Shown: one piece after another, positions 1 through 5,083 of the stretch
Position numbering within the stretch: position 1 is the first letter of the stretch
Layout: the number at the start of each line of letters is the position of its first letter
Assembly: GCA_019419485.1 (NCBI GenBank)
Contig: DXZV01000091.1
Location: 1 to 5,336 of the forward strand
Direction of reading: 5' to 3'
Origin: Collinsella sp.
GTDB taxonomy: Bacteria; Actinomycetota; Coriobacteriia; Coriobacteriales; Coriobacteriaceae
DNA: 5,336 bases
Notes under the pieces: model-generated
The model's database searches: none
Seen by the model: the letters and a program-made list of their open reading frames with translations, nothing else
Told to the model about the DNA's origin: nothing
Program-made: the position numbers and the translations under genes

Positions 1-542
1 GCGACAGTAGCACCCGCGGCATCGCCAGCGCCCGCGGCACCCTCCTCCGCAGCGGCCGCGGCAGCAGCGGCCTTCTCGGCAGCGGCTTTGCGCGCCTTGG
101 CCTCGGCGGCGGCACGAACCTTCATGGCTTTCTCGCGCGCGGCCTTCACCTCGGGTGTGATAACGCTCATGGGCTCGGCAGTCGAGACCTGGTAGAAAAA
201 GCCCTTAAAGTCGATCTGCATGTCGGTGATGGCAAGCCCAAACAGGTCGTGCGCCTCGTTCTCAAACGGGAATACCGCCGGATAATACGAGCTGATGGAC
301 GGAATCTCCTGGTACTGGTCGATGCCCTCGACCACCAGGTTCTCGATCGCATGGCTGCCATCCCGAGCGATCTGCTCTTGCGCAGCGCGGACGTTGATAA
401 ACGTATAGACCAGGCGATACGTGCCGTCGTCCACACAGCGCTCGGCGTGCATTTGCACAAAGCGCGCGCCGACGCCCTTGAGCGCCTGGACATGCGACAG
501 GAGCTCATCGATCCCGACGGTGGTATAGATAGCCTTTTGCAT
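1..542 (-). CDS. NuoC/EchD-like 30-kDa-type subunit of a group 4 hydrogenase-like complex (3' end missing)
   Basis: Partial gene; 180 codons are open from an ATG at 542 to the left window edge with no stop. The protein starts MQKAIYTTVGIDELL. Residues 1 to about 120 resemble the complex I 30-kDa (NuoC) family: a core with ERCVDDGTYRLVYTF, then FPFENEAHDLFGL with the acidic/DLFG signature at residues 93-102. In this family the subunit is a soluble scaffold that docks the large catalytic subunit onto the NuoB-like subunit. After residue about 128 the chain becomes an Ala/Lys/Glu/Arg-rich tail with a run of eight alanines near residue 160, probably a long helix not part of the usual fold. The start is well set: the ATG overlaps the upstream stop by one base (TAATG), and a perfect AGGAGG lies 7 nt upstream. 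Being separate from a NuoD-like subunit, it resembles EchD rather than the HycE NuoC-NuoD fusion, but a fusion beyond the edge cannot be excluded. Confidence 0.9.
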   Translation of the reverse strand, partial: MQKAIYTTVGIDELLSHVQALKGVGARFVQMHAERCVDDGTYRLVYTFINVRAAQEQIARDGSHAIENLVVEGIDQYQEIPSISSYYPAVFPFENEAHDLFGLAITDMQIDFKGFFYQVSTAEPMSVITPEVKAAREKAMKVRAAAEAKARKAAAEKAAAAAAAAEEGAAGAGDAAGATV

Positions 543-1162
543 TACTCGGCCTCCTTTGCAGCGACGGGCGTCTCAGCGGGCGCGGCGGGTGCGGCGGACC
601 TGGTGGACACGTTGGCCTCGACGCCGTCACCGGCACCATCAGTCCCGGCCCCCGCAGCCACAAACCCGTCCTCGCCCAGCTCAACGCCACCGTCCCAGGT
701 CGCGGCGCCGCCCACGGTAAGCGGGTCACCGCCAGCACGCATCACGGCCTCCTTCTGATCCAGGATGCCGCACGCCTCCACGATGGCATCAATCACCGTC
801 TCGGGACGAATGGCGCACCCGGGCGCGTATACGTCCACGGGAATCGCGCGGTCCACGCCTCCGATCACGTTGTAGGCATCGCGGAATACGCCGCCCGAAC
901 ACGCGCAGATGCCGCAGGCCACCACACACTTGGGCTCGAGCATCTGGTTGTAGATCTGGCGCACGACGGGCAGGTTCTGGGCATTGACCGACCCCGTCAC
1001 CAAAAAGATATCCGCATGCTTGGGGTTGCCGGTGTTGACCACGCCAAAGCGCTCCGCATCGAACAGCGGCGTGAGCGAGGCCAGCACCTCGATATCGCAT
1101 CCGTTGCAGCTCGAGCCGTCGTAATGAATAACCCACGGCGAGCGCGACATTTTATGATCCAT
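542..1162 (-). CDS. NuoB/EchC/HycG-like [4Fe-4S] small subunit of a group 4 hydrogenase-like complex
   Basis: A 206-residue iron-sulfur subunit that should carry the proximal [4Fe-4S] cluster passing electrons between the ferredoxin-type relay and the catalytic large subunit, on the cytoplasmic side of the membrane. Four ligand cysteines are visible: C19 and C22 in SSCNGCD, C86 in GICACSGG and C116 in YAPGCAIRPE. The CxxC spacing is that of hydrogenase small subunits; complex I NuoB has adjacent CC. Extra cysteines occur at 79, 83 and 88. The conserved core ends near residue 140. Residues 141-206 form an acidic, Gly/Ala/Pro-rich, probably disordered tail, making it longer than typical EchC/HycG proteins. 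The ATG at 1162 is preferred over the one at codon 5 because a perfect AGGAGG stands 8 nt upstream, overlapping the stop of the preceding gene. It lies 12 nt after that gene and overlaps the next by one base, so co-translation is likely. Confidence 0.95.
   Translation of the reverse strand: MDHKMSRSPWVIHYDGSSCNGCDIEVLASLTPLFDAERFGVVNTGNPKHADIFLVTGSVNAQNLPVVRQIYNQMLEPKCVVACGICACSGGVFRDAYNVIGGVDRAIPVDVYAPGCAIRPETVIDAIVEACGILDQKEAVMRAGGDPLTVGGAATWDGGVELGEDGFVAAGAGTDGAGDGVEANVSTRSAAPAAPAETPVAAKEAE
550..555 (-). promoter_or_regulatory. Ribosome binding site of the NuoC-like gene, inside the NuoB-like gene
   Basis: Perfect AGGAGG, 7 nt before the ATG at 542, within the codons for the last residues (KEAE) of the NuoB-like protein. 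Together with the TAATG overlap it indicates coupled translation. Confidence 0.85.
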
Positions 1163-1170
1163 GGATGCCG

Positions 1171-1176
1171 CCTCCT
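1171..1176 (-). promoter_or_regulatory. Ribosome binding site of the NuoB-like gene, overlapping the upstream stop
   Basis: Perfect AGGAGG, 8 nt before the ATG at 1162; its first two bases are the last two of the TAG stop of the fused membrane subunit. Supports translational coupling and the choice of the first ATG. Confidence 0.85.
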
Positions 1177-4057
1177 AAATAAACACGTCGACGAGGATGG
1201 GCATAAGGTTGAGCAGGCCAAACACCAGCGCCACGCCCCATCCGAGCTTAAAGCAGCTGCGCCAGGTACTGCGTGCGAAGGTGTTGTCGATAAGCACCTC
1301 GACAAAGTACGTCGCGGCCATCACGACCAGGGCTACCACCCAGCTCACCGGGTTGCCCCAAACAAAGAACATGCCCACCCACATCAAAAACAGCACGGTC
1401 TCGCACCAGTGCATAAGGGTCATCTTGGCCAGCGTGCCGCCGCTCATCTCGGTGGCGACGCCCTGAACGATCTCCTGATGCGCGTGATGCGAGTACGAAA
1501 GATCGAACGGCGACTTGCGCAGCTTGATGGTAAGTACCGCGAGCAGCGCGAGGAAAATGGGCGCGCTGTACACGATGATGGGGGCCGACTGCCCCGTCAC
1601 GGCGATGGAATCGAAGCTGTCGGTGGCAAGGTACAGGCCCACGCTCATCAGCAGAACGGCGGGCTCGTAACTCATGACCTGCAGCAGCTCGCGGTCGGCA
1701 CCGACCTGGGCAAACGGGCTTTGCGTCGAGGCGGACGCCAGCACCACAAAGATCGCGGCGAGCGTCACCATAAAAGCGCACAGCAGCGTGTTGGAGCCCG
1801 ACACAAAGATGCCGCCGCCCACGACGGTAAAGATGAGCGCGCACGCCATGTAGGTATCGTCCATGGTGTTTACGCTGGCAGGGGCCTTGCGCAGCAGCTT
1901 GGCAACGTCGTAGAACGGTTGCAGCAGGCGCGGGCCCACACGGCCCTGCATGCGAGCCGAAAGCTTACGGTCAACGCCGTCGATCAGGCCGCCCACAAGC
2001 GGCGCCAGCAGGGCAAACGCCACGGTGCCAATAAAGATGCCCACGACACCCGAACCTTCAAAATACTTACCGCGCAGCACCGAGGGTGCACTCATGGCAA
2101 GTCGCTCGGGCCCAATCCACGCGCAACACAGCAGCGCAAACAAGATAATGCTGCAGCACACGACGCTACCCACGGGGCCAATACGCTTCTCGCCAAGGGC
2201 GTCCTCCGAGTACCAATTGCGCTTTTCGGCCTTCACCTCATGTCCCATCGAGCCGCGGAAATGGCGGTAATTGTCGGTTCCCACACCCGAAAGATATACG
2301 TTTACGTGCGGTTTGTTGCTCACGCGGAATGACGTCAGCAGCACCACGGCGATAAACGCCACGATAACCACCATCAGATACATGGCGTCCTTGCCAATAA
2401 CGTACGGCACGCGGCCAAACACCATGGCCAAGTAAGGCGACACCAAACCGCTCGAGATAATCGGGAAGGCCACGCAGCACAGAATCAGCAGCGCGGCGAT
2501 GGTGTTGAGCGCCATCCATTCGGTCTTATGGACATTGACCTCAACGTTTTGGACCGTGGGGTCGACGCCCGAAAGCTTGGCGAGCCACTTGCCCCAGAAG
2601 TAAAACGTCGCGGCCGAGCCAAAGGCAAGCACCATGATCATGAGCACGTTGCCGGTCTGCGCAAACGCCACCAGGGCGCCCCACTTGGACACGAGCATGC
2701 CAAACGGCGCCACAAACATGCCCATGATGCCCAGCATCATCAGGCGCGTCAGGTGCGGCATGCGGCTGAACATACCGTCCATGTCCTCGATATTGCGGCT
2801 GCCGATATGATGCTCGGCCGTGCCCACGCACAGGAACAGAAGCGACTTTGCCACCGTGTGGAACAGGATCAGGAAGATGGCCGCCCATACGGCCTCGGGC
2901 GCGCCGACACCCAAGCAGGCACTGATGAGGCCCAAGTTGGAAATGGTGGAGTACGCGAGCACGCGCTTGGCGTTGCTCTGTGAGATGGCCATGAGGGCGG
3001 CGAGCAAAAACGTGATGGCACCCACGCTCGTGACCATAAAGCCGGTCACGGGATAGATGGCATAGAGCGGGCTCAGCTTGACCATCAGGAACACGCCGGC
3101 TTTGACCATGGTGGACGAGTGCAGCAGGGCGCTCGTGGGCGTGGGGGCAACCATGGCGCCAAGCAGCCAAGTGTGGAACGGCATCTGTGCGGCCTTGGTG
3201 AGTGCGGCGAGCGACAGCAGAATGACCGGCATCACCAGCAGCGCGGATTGCGCGGTTCCGGCGCCGGAAAGCTCAATCATGCCCGAGATGGTCAGCGGCA
3301 TGCCGTTAACGTGCAGGTACATGAGTCCGACCAAAAACGCGATGCCGCCCAGCATGTTGAGGATGATCTGGGTAAAGGCGTTCTTGATGGCCTCGGGCGT
3401 GCGCGTGTAGCCAATCATGAGGAACGAGCACACGGTGGTGATTTCCCAGCCGCAGAACAACCACTCAAGGTTGTCGCTCGTCACGATGACGAACATGGCC
3501 GAGAGGAACAGGAACATAAGCGCCAGGAACTGCGGGCGTCGGTCGGGCGCAGTCTGCCCGCGCAGCGCAGCCTCGTGCTCGTCATGGGCCTGGAAGTCCT
3601 TCATGTAGCCCAGGGCATACACGCAGATCAGGCTGCCGACAATGCCGACGGCGAGGACCATGATCACGCTCATATAGTCCAGGTAGAGCGGCGTTGCGGT
3701 GACGGCTTCGGCCGCGGGCAGCGTCATGGCTGCAAAGGCGAGCGAGCCCACCAGCTGGACTATGCCGAGCACCGTGGTGAGCGCGTTCCTATATTTATAC
3801 GCGTTGTATAGGATGACGGCGCACAGGATGACATCGATGGCGGAGCTGATGATCGAGAGCACATGCGAGGTGCCGGAGGCAACCTCAAAGCTCTGCGGGC
3901 CCGCGCCAAAAAACATGACGGCGACTACAACTGTCACCGCCATAATGATGCCGGAACCTATGAGCCCCACCGCATCGCGGGCGCGGTCACCGCGCGCGAG
4001 CAGCATGCCCAGCGCCGGTACCAGCGGAAACAGGGTAAGGAAATACAGTAGCGTCAT
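1175..4057 (-). CDS. Fused membrane arm: NuoL/HyfB/EchA-like proton-translocating domain + NuoH/HycD/EchB-like domain
   Basis: One uninterrupted 960-residue polytopic membrane protein. Residues about 1-590 are an antiporter-like subunit: YLDYMS (125-130), GWEITT with E205 (the conserved TM5 glutamate), K288 in LTKAAQMPFHTWL, H313 and K319 in ALLHSSTMVKAG, K364 in NAKRVLAYS, and H400/K404 in FHTVAKSLLFL. These are the charged residues of the proton channel in NuoL/M/N and HyfB. Residues about 590-670 are a linker with YLSGVGTDNY and one helix (629-649). Residues about 670-960 are NuoH/HycD-like: GLIDGVDRKLSARMQGRVGP (691-709 region), QPFYDVAKLL (713-722), KSPFD (848-852) and HQEIVQGVATEMSG with E862 and E870. 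I count about 26 hydrophobic segments. The ATG at 4057 follows GGGGAG at 7-nt spacing. In Ech, Hyc and complex I these are two separate proteins that touch. The fusion is seen directly; ion pumping is inferred from family. Confidence 0.95.
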   Translation of the reverse strand: MTLLYFLTLFPLVPALGMLLARGDRARDAVGLIGSGIIMAVTVVVAVMFFGAGPQSFEVASGTSHVLSIISSAIDVILCAVILYNAYKYRNALTTVLGIVQLVGSLAFAAMTLPAAEAVTATPLYLDYMSVIMVLAVGIVGSLICVYALGYMKDFQAHDEHEAALRGQTAPDRRPQFLALMFLFLSAMFVIVTSDNLEWLFCGWEITTVCSFLMIGYTRTPEAIKNAFTQIILNMLGGIAFLVGLMYLHVNGMPLTISGMIELSGAGTAQSALLVMPVILLSLAALTKAAQMPFHTWLLGAMVAPTPTSALLHSSTMVKAGVFLMVKLSPLYAIYPVTGFMVTSVGAITFLLAALMAISQSNAKRVLAYSTISNLGLISACLGVGAPEAVWAAIFLILFHTVAKSLLFLCVGTAEHHIGSRNIEDMDGMFSRMPHLTRLMMLGIMGMFVAPFGMLVSKWGALVAFAQTGNVLMIMVLAFGSAATFYFWGKWLAKLSGVDPTVQNVEVNVHKTEWMALNTIAALLILCCVAFPIISSGLVSPYLAMVFGRVPYVIGKDAMYLMVVIVAFIAVVLLTSFRVSNKPHVNVYLSGVGTDNYRHFRGSMGHEVKAEKRNWYSEDALGEKRIGPVGSVVCCSIILFALLCCAWIGPERLAMSAPSVLRGKYFEGSGVVGIFIGTVAFALLAPLVGGLIDGVDRKLSARMQGRVGPRLLQPFYDVAKLLRKAPASVNTMDDTYMACALIFTVVGGGIFVSGSNTLLCAFMVTLAAIFVVLASASTQSPFAQVGADRELLQVMSYEPAVLLMSVGLYLATDSFDSIAVTGQSAPIIVYSAPIFLALLAVLTIKLRKSPFDLSYSHHAHQEIVQGVATEMSGGTLAKMTLMHWCETVLFLMWVGMFFVWGNPVSWVVALVVMAATYFVEVLIDNTFARSTWRSCFKLGWGVALVFGLLNLMPILVDVFI

Positions 4058-4064
4058 ACCATCA

Positions 4065-4070
4065 CTCCCC
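4065..4070 (-). promoter_or_regulatory. Ribosome binding site of the fused membrane subunit
   Basis: GGGGAG, 7 nt before the ATG at 4057. It fixes that start; a second ATG at 4062 is out of frame. Confidence 0.7.
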
Positions 4071-4097
4071 CATGCAAAAACGCTGCAATCGTTTAAC

Positions 4098-4114
4098 GTT
4101 ATAGCTCAATTGAG
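4098..4114 (-). promoter_or_regulatory. Possible -10 box TATAAC with adjacent 10-bp palindrome, hydrogenase-type operon
   Basis: On the minus strand TATAAC (4103-4098) lies 40 nt upstream of the ATG at 4057. Directly upstream is the perfect palindrome CTCAATTGAG (4105-4114). No -35 box is found 16-18 nt away; a TTGACC at 4141-4136 is too far. If this is the promoter it probably needs an activator. Confidence 0.28.
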
Positions 4115-4150
4115 GAGTAACGGCGGCGGGTTTTCGGTCAACTGGGGAGT
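4106..4150. repeat. Repeated TCAAYTGRGGAGT motif upstream of the hydrogenase-type operon
   Basis: Two 13-mers, TCAATTGAGGAGT (4106-4118) and TCAACTGGGGAGT (4138-4150), differ at two positions and start 32 bp apart, about three helical turns. A shorter relative, TAAGGAGT, is at 4166-4173. Such phased copies between a terminator and an operon start suggest a regulator binding region. Confidence 0.4.
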
Positions 4151-4200
4151 TTTGTACGTGCGGGGTAAGGAGTCTGTCCGCATTGGAGCAGAGGGGCGGC

Positions 4201-4226
4201 AAGAAAAATGCGCCCCTGTGGGCGCA
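4201..4226 (-). terminator. Intrinsic terminator of the double-HTH gene
   Basis: A perfect 7-bp stem TGCGCCC/GGGCGCA (4209-4215 and 4220-4226) with a 4-nt loop, followed on the minus strand by TTTTTCTT (4208-4201). It begins 13 nt after the HTH stop codon. It separates the HTH gene from the hydrogenase-type operon, which therefore needs its own promoter in 4058-4200. Confidence 0.9.
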
Positions 4227-4238
4227 CCATCCCGTTCG

Positions 4239-4634
4239 CTATTCCGCCTTTTTAACGCGCGGCTTGCGACCGCGCGGCTTATCGACCAGCGCGGACTCAC
4301 CGCTCTCGCGATACTGGCGGCACCAAGCCTTGACTGAAGACTCGCTGGGAATCTTGTGCTTGATCATAGCCTCGCGAACCGTCAGGCCGTTTTCCAAACG
4401 GTCCTTAACCACGGCGAGCTTTACGTCGTACGAATAGGTGTGATGGCGAGCGCCCGCATTGAGCACGGCGTCGACACCGCCCACGGCATATGCGCGGGCC
4501 CACTGACGAGCCGTGGCCTGGGGAATGCCAAGCTTTGCGGCGAGGGCGCGGTGACCGACCCCCTCTTGGAGGATCTCGACGGCGCGCTGCCTAACCTCGG
4601 GCGCATGCGTGCGAGTCCTAGTTGCTTCCGACAT
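4239..4634 (-). CDS. Stand-alone double helix-turn-helix protein, IS150/IS3 OrfA-like
   Basis: A 131-residue DNA-binding protein made of two similar HTH units: residues about 12-50 (LAAKLGIPQATARQWARAY) and about 70-112 (REAMIKHKIPSESSVKAWCRQY). Both show the pattern IP-x6-W-x-R-x-Y-x3-G-x2-A, so the units look like a tandem duplication. This layout is that of the InsJ/OrfA part of IS150-type elements. The basic tail (118-129) contains PRGRKPR, which resembles an AT-hook. IS3-family OrfA proteins usually continue into a leucine-zipper region and a frameshift into OrfB; neither is present, and the 180 nt downstream hold no transposase. It may be a domesticated regulator or an IS remnant. I chose the ATG at 4634; a GTG at 4643, with AAGG 7 nt upstream, would add three residues. 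It has its own terminator and sits upstream of the hydrogenase-type operon in the same direction, so a regulatory link is possible but unproven. Confidence 0.82.
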   Translation of the reverse strand: MSEATRTRTHAPEVRQRAVEILQEGVGHRALAAKLGIPQATARQWARAYAVGGVDAVLNAGARHHTYSYDVKLAVVKDRLENGLTVREAMIKHKIPSESSVKAWCRQYRESGESALVDKPRGRKPRVKKAE

Positions 4635-4652
4635 ACCTGCCACTTCTTAGCC

Positions 4653-4663
4653 TTAACCGTTAA
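4653..4663. promoter_or_regulatory. Small perfect palindrome in the HTH leader
   Basis: TTAAC-C-GTTAA, 5-bp arms around one base, between the candidate -10 box and the start codon. It could be an operator half of the leader, but short AT-rich palindromes are frequent by chance. It also overlaps the AAGG that would serve the alternative GTG start. Confidence 0.22.
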
Positions 4664-4684
4664 TCTGCTTTCTTACGTGCAAGT

Positions 4685-4713
4685 TAGATAGTAGCATTTT
4701 ACTGTTTGCTCAA
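4685..4713 (-). promoter_or_regulatory. Candidate promoter of the double-HTH gene
   Basis: On the minus strand a -35 like box TTGAGC (4713-4708) and a -10 like box TATCTA (4690-4685) are separated by exactly 17 nt. The -10 box lies about 50 nt upstream of the start codon. The -35 agrees with the consensus at 4 of 6 bases but the -10 only at 3, so this is a moderate candidate in an otherwise AT-rich leader. Confidence 0.4.
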
Positions 4714-4719
4714 AGCAGT
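4701..4719. promoter_or_regulatory. Imperfect dyad over the -35 box of the HTH promoter
   Basis: ACTGTTTGCTCAAAGCAGT: six Watson-Crick pairs and one T:G pair around a 5-nt centre. The candidate -35 box (4708-4713) lies at its middle, which is where a repressor operator would sit. Autoregulation by the HTH protein is a guess. Confidence 0.3.
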
Positions 4720-4825
4720 TAATTAAAATAGACGCGGCGTTATCTGGGCATTTGGCACCAATTTACGACATTTCTTTATCGATTATTTACGCTGGTAGCT
4801 GACTCGCAGCCAATCGTCATTTGCC

Positions 4826-4842
4826 TGTCAACAAAATTGACA
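4826..4842. promoter_or_regulatory. Perfect inverted repeat TGTCAA-N5-TTGACA
   Basis: Six-base arms (4826-4831 and 4837-4842) around CAAAA. Its right arm is the -35 box of the plus-strand promoter candidate. The 17-bp unit fits the pattern TGTNA-N7-TNACA known for GlnR/TnrA sites in Firmicutes. Whether such a regulator exists in this organism cannot be told from the window, so only the operator-like geometry is claimed. Confidence 0.4.
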
Positions 4843-4866
4843 CCTCTTTATGTCCTTTGCTATAGC
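4837..4866 (+). promoter_or_regulatory. Plus-strand promoter candidate with no gene behind it
   Basis: A perfect -35 TTGACA (4837-4842), an 18-nt spacer and -10 TATAGC (4861-4866) preceded by TGC, which gives an extended -10 (TGnTATA). Transcription would begin near 4873 and run rightward. No plausible protein gene lies on the plus strand to the right; the transcript would run antisense through the terminator and the 3' end of the oxidoreductase gene. Confidence 0.42.
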
Positions 4867-4967
4867 GGATATGATTATTAACCCCTCCCCCAATAATTTT
4901 GAGTAATCGGCAAGGCAGTAGACGTCCTTACTCCTCATGATTACCGCGCATTGCCATCCACCGGAGC

Positions 4968-5008
4968 AAAACAAAAAGGGCGGGGCCTGCTGCGCTTGCA
5001 GGCCCCGC
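4968..5008 (-). terminator. Strong intrinsic terminator after the oxidoreductase gene
   Basis: A perfect 11-bp GC-rich stem (arms 4980-4990 and 4998-5008, sequence GCGGGGCCTGC and its complement) with a 7-nt loop. On the minus strand it is followed by CC then TTTTTGTTTT (4977-4968). It lies about 75 nt after the stop codon at 5084. There is no T-run on the plus-strand side, so it should work only for leftward transcription. Confidence 0.9.
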
Positions 5009-5037
5009 ACCGGTTGACACCCGACGGGACACAGCCG

Positions 5038-5067
5038 GGCGAGGCGGATCCGTGCTACCGCCCCGCC
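5038..5067 (-). other. Second GC-rich hairpin between the oxidoreductase stop and its terminator
   Basis: Arms GGCGAGGCGG (5038-5047) and CCGCCCCGCC (5058-5067) can form a 10-bp stem with one A:C mismatch around a 10-nt loop. No T-run follows on either strand, so it is not a terminator by itself. It could protect the 3' end of the mRNA or simply reflect high GC content. Confidence 0.4.
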
Positions 5068-5083
5068 TGGCCGCGATGTTCAA

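Larger units (their letters stand above)
4644..4967. other. AT-rich intergenic region without a convincing gene
   Basis: About 320 nt, much richer in A+T than the flanking genes. It holds the HTH promoter candidate, the dyads listed separately, a TTGG-CA-CCAA palindrome (4752-4761), an ATTATT/AATAAT inverted repeat (4874-4879 and 4892-4897) around a C-rich tract, and the plus-strand promoter candidate. No tRNA or recognisable riboswitch was seen. Minus-strand frames here code only for a 36-residue peptide (from 4938) without a ribosome binding site. Confidence 0.6.

Noticed and set aside
1..130. GCAGCAGCGG-type tract as a DNA microsatellite
   Set aside because: It is in frame in the NuoC-like gene and encodes the alanine-rich tail; the units are not regular repeats.
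249..758. 169-codon plus-strand frame
   Set aside because: Antisense to the NuoC-like and NuoB-like genes; the second half is a Ser/Pro/Ala-rich mirror of the NuoB-like tail.
1016..2332. 438-codon open frame on the plus strand
   Set aside because: It lies opposite the NuoB-like gene and the membrane fusion, is rich in His/Arg/Gln/Ala without any recognisable motif, and is explained by the GC-rich codon bias of the true genes.
2528..3811. Plus-strand frames of 110-230 codons opposite the membrane fusion
   Set aside because: Low-complexity antisense translations with no ribosome binding sites or domains; the minus-strand protein has clear conserved motifs over the same bases.
542..4057. Assignment to respiratory complex I (nuo operon)
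   Set aside because: The CxxC small subunit, the gene order and the lack of NuoA/J/K-like genes between these subunits fit a group 4 hydrogenase-type complex better.
4058..4238. Remnant of an IS orfB downstream of the OrfA-like gene
   Set aside because: No frame in this 181-nt stretch shows DDE-transposase motifs, and the terminator begins only 13 nt after the stop.
3699..4437. Plus-strand frames crossing the fusion start, the leader and the HTH gene
   Set aside because: They run through a terminator and two well-supported minus-strand genes and show no domain.
4828..5010. 60-codon minus-strand frame (or 36 codons from 4938)
   Set aside because: The long form starts inside the terminator hairpin and the short form has no ribosome binding site; composition fits AT-rich intergenic DNA.
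4939..5019. 26-codon Cys-containing plus-strand peptide (starts MITAHCHPPE) behind the orphan promoter
   Set aside because: No ribosome binding site, and most of it is the translation of the opposite-strand terminator hairpin.
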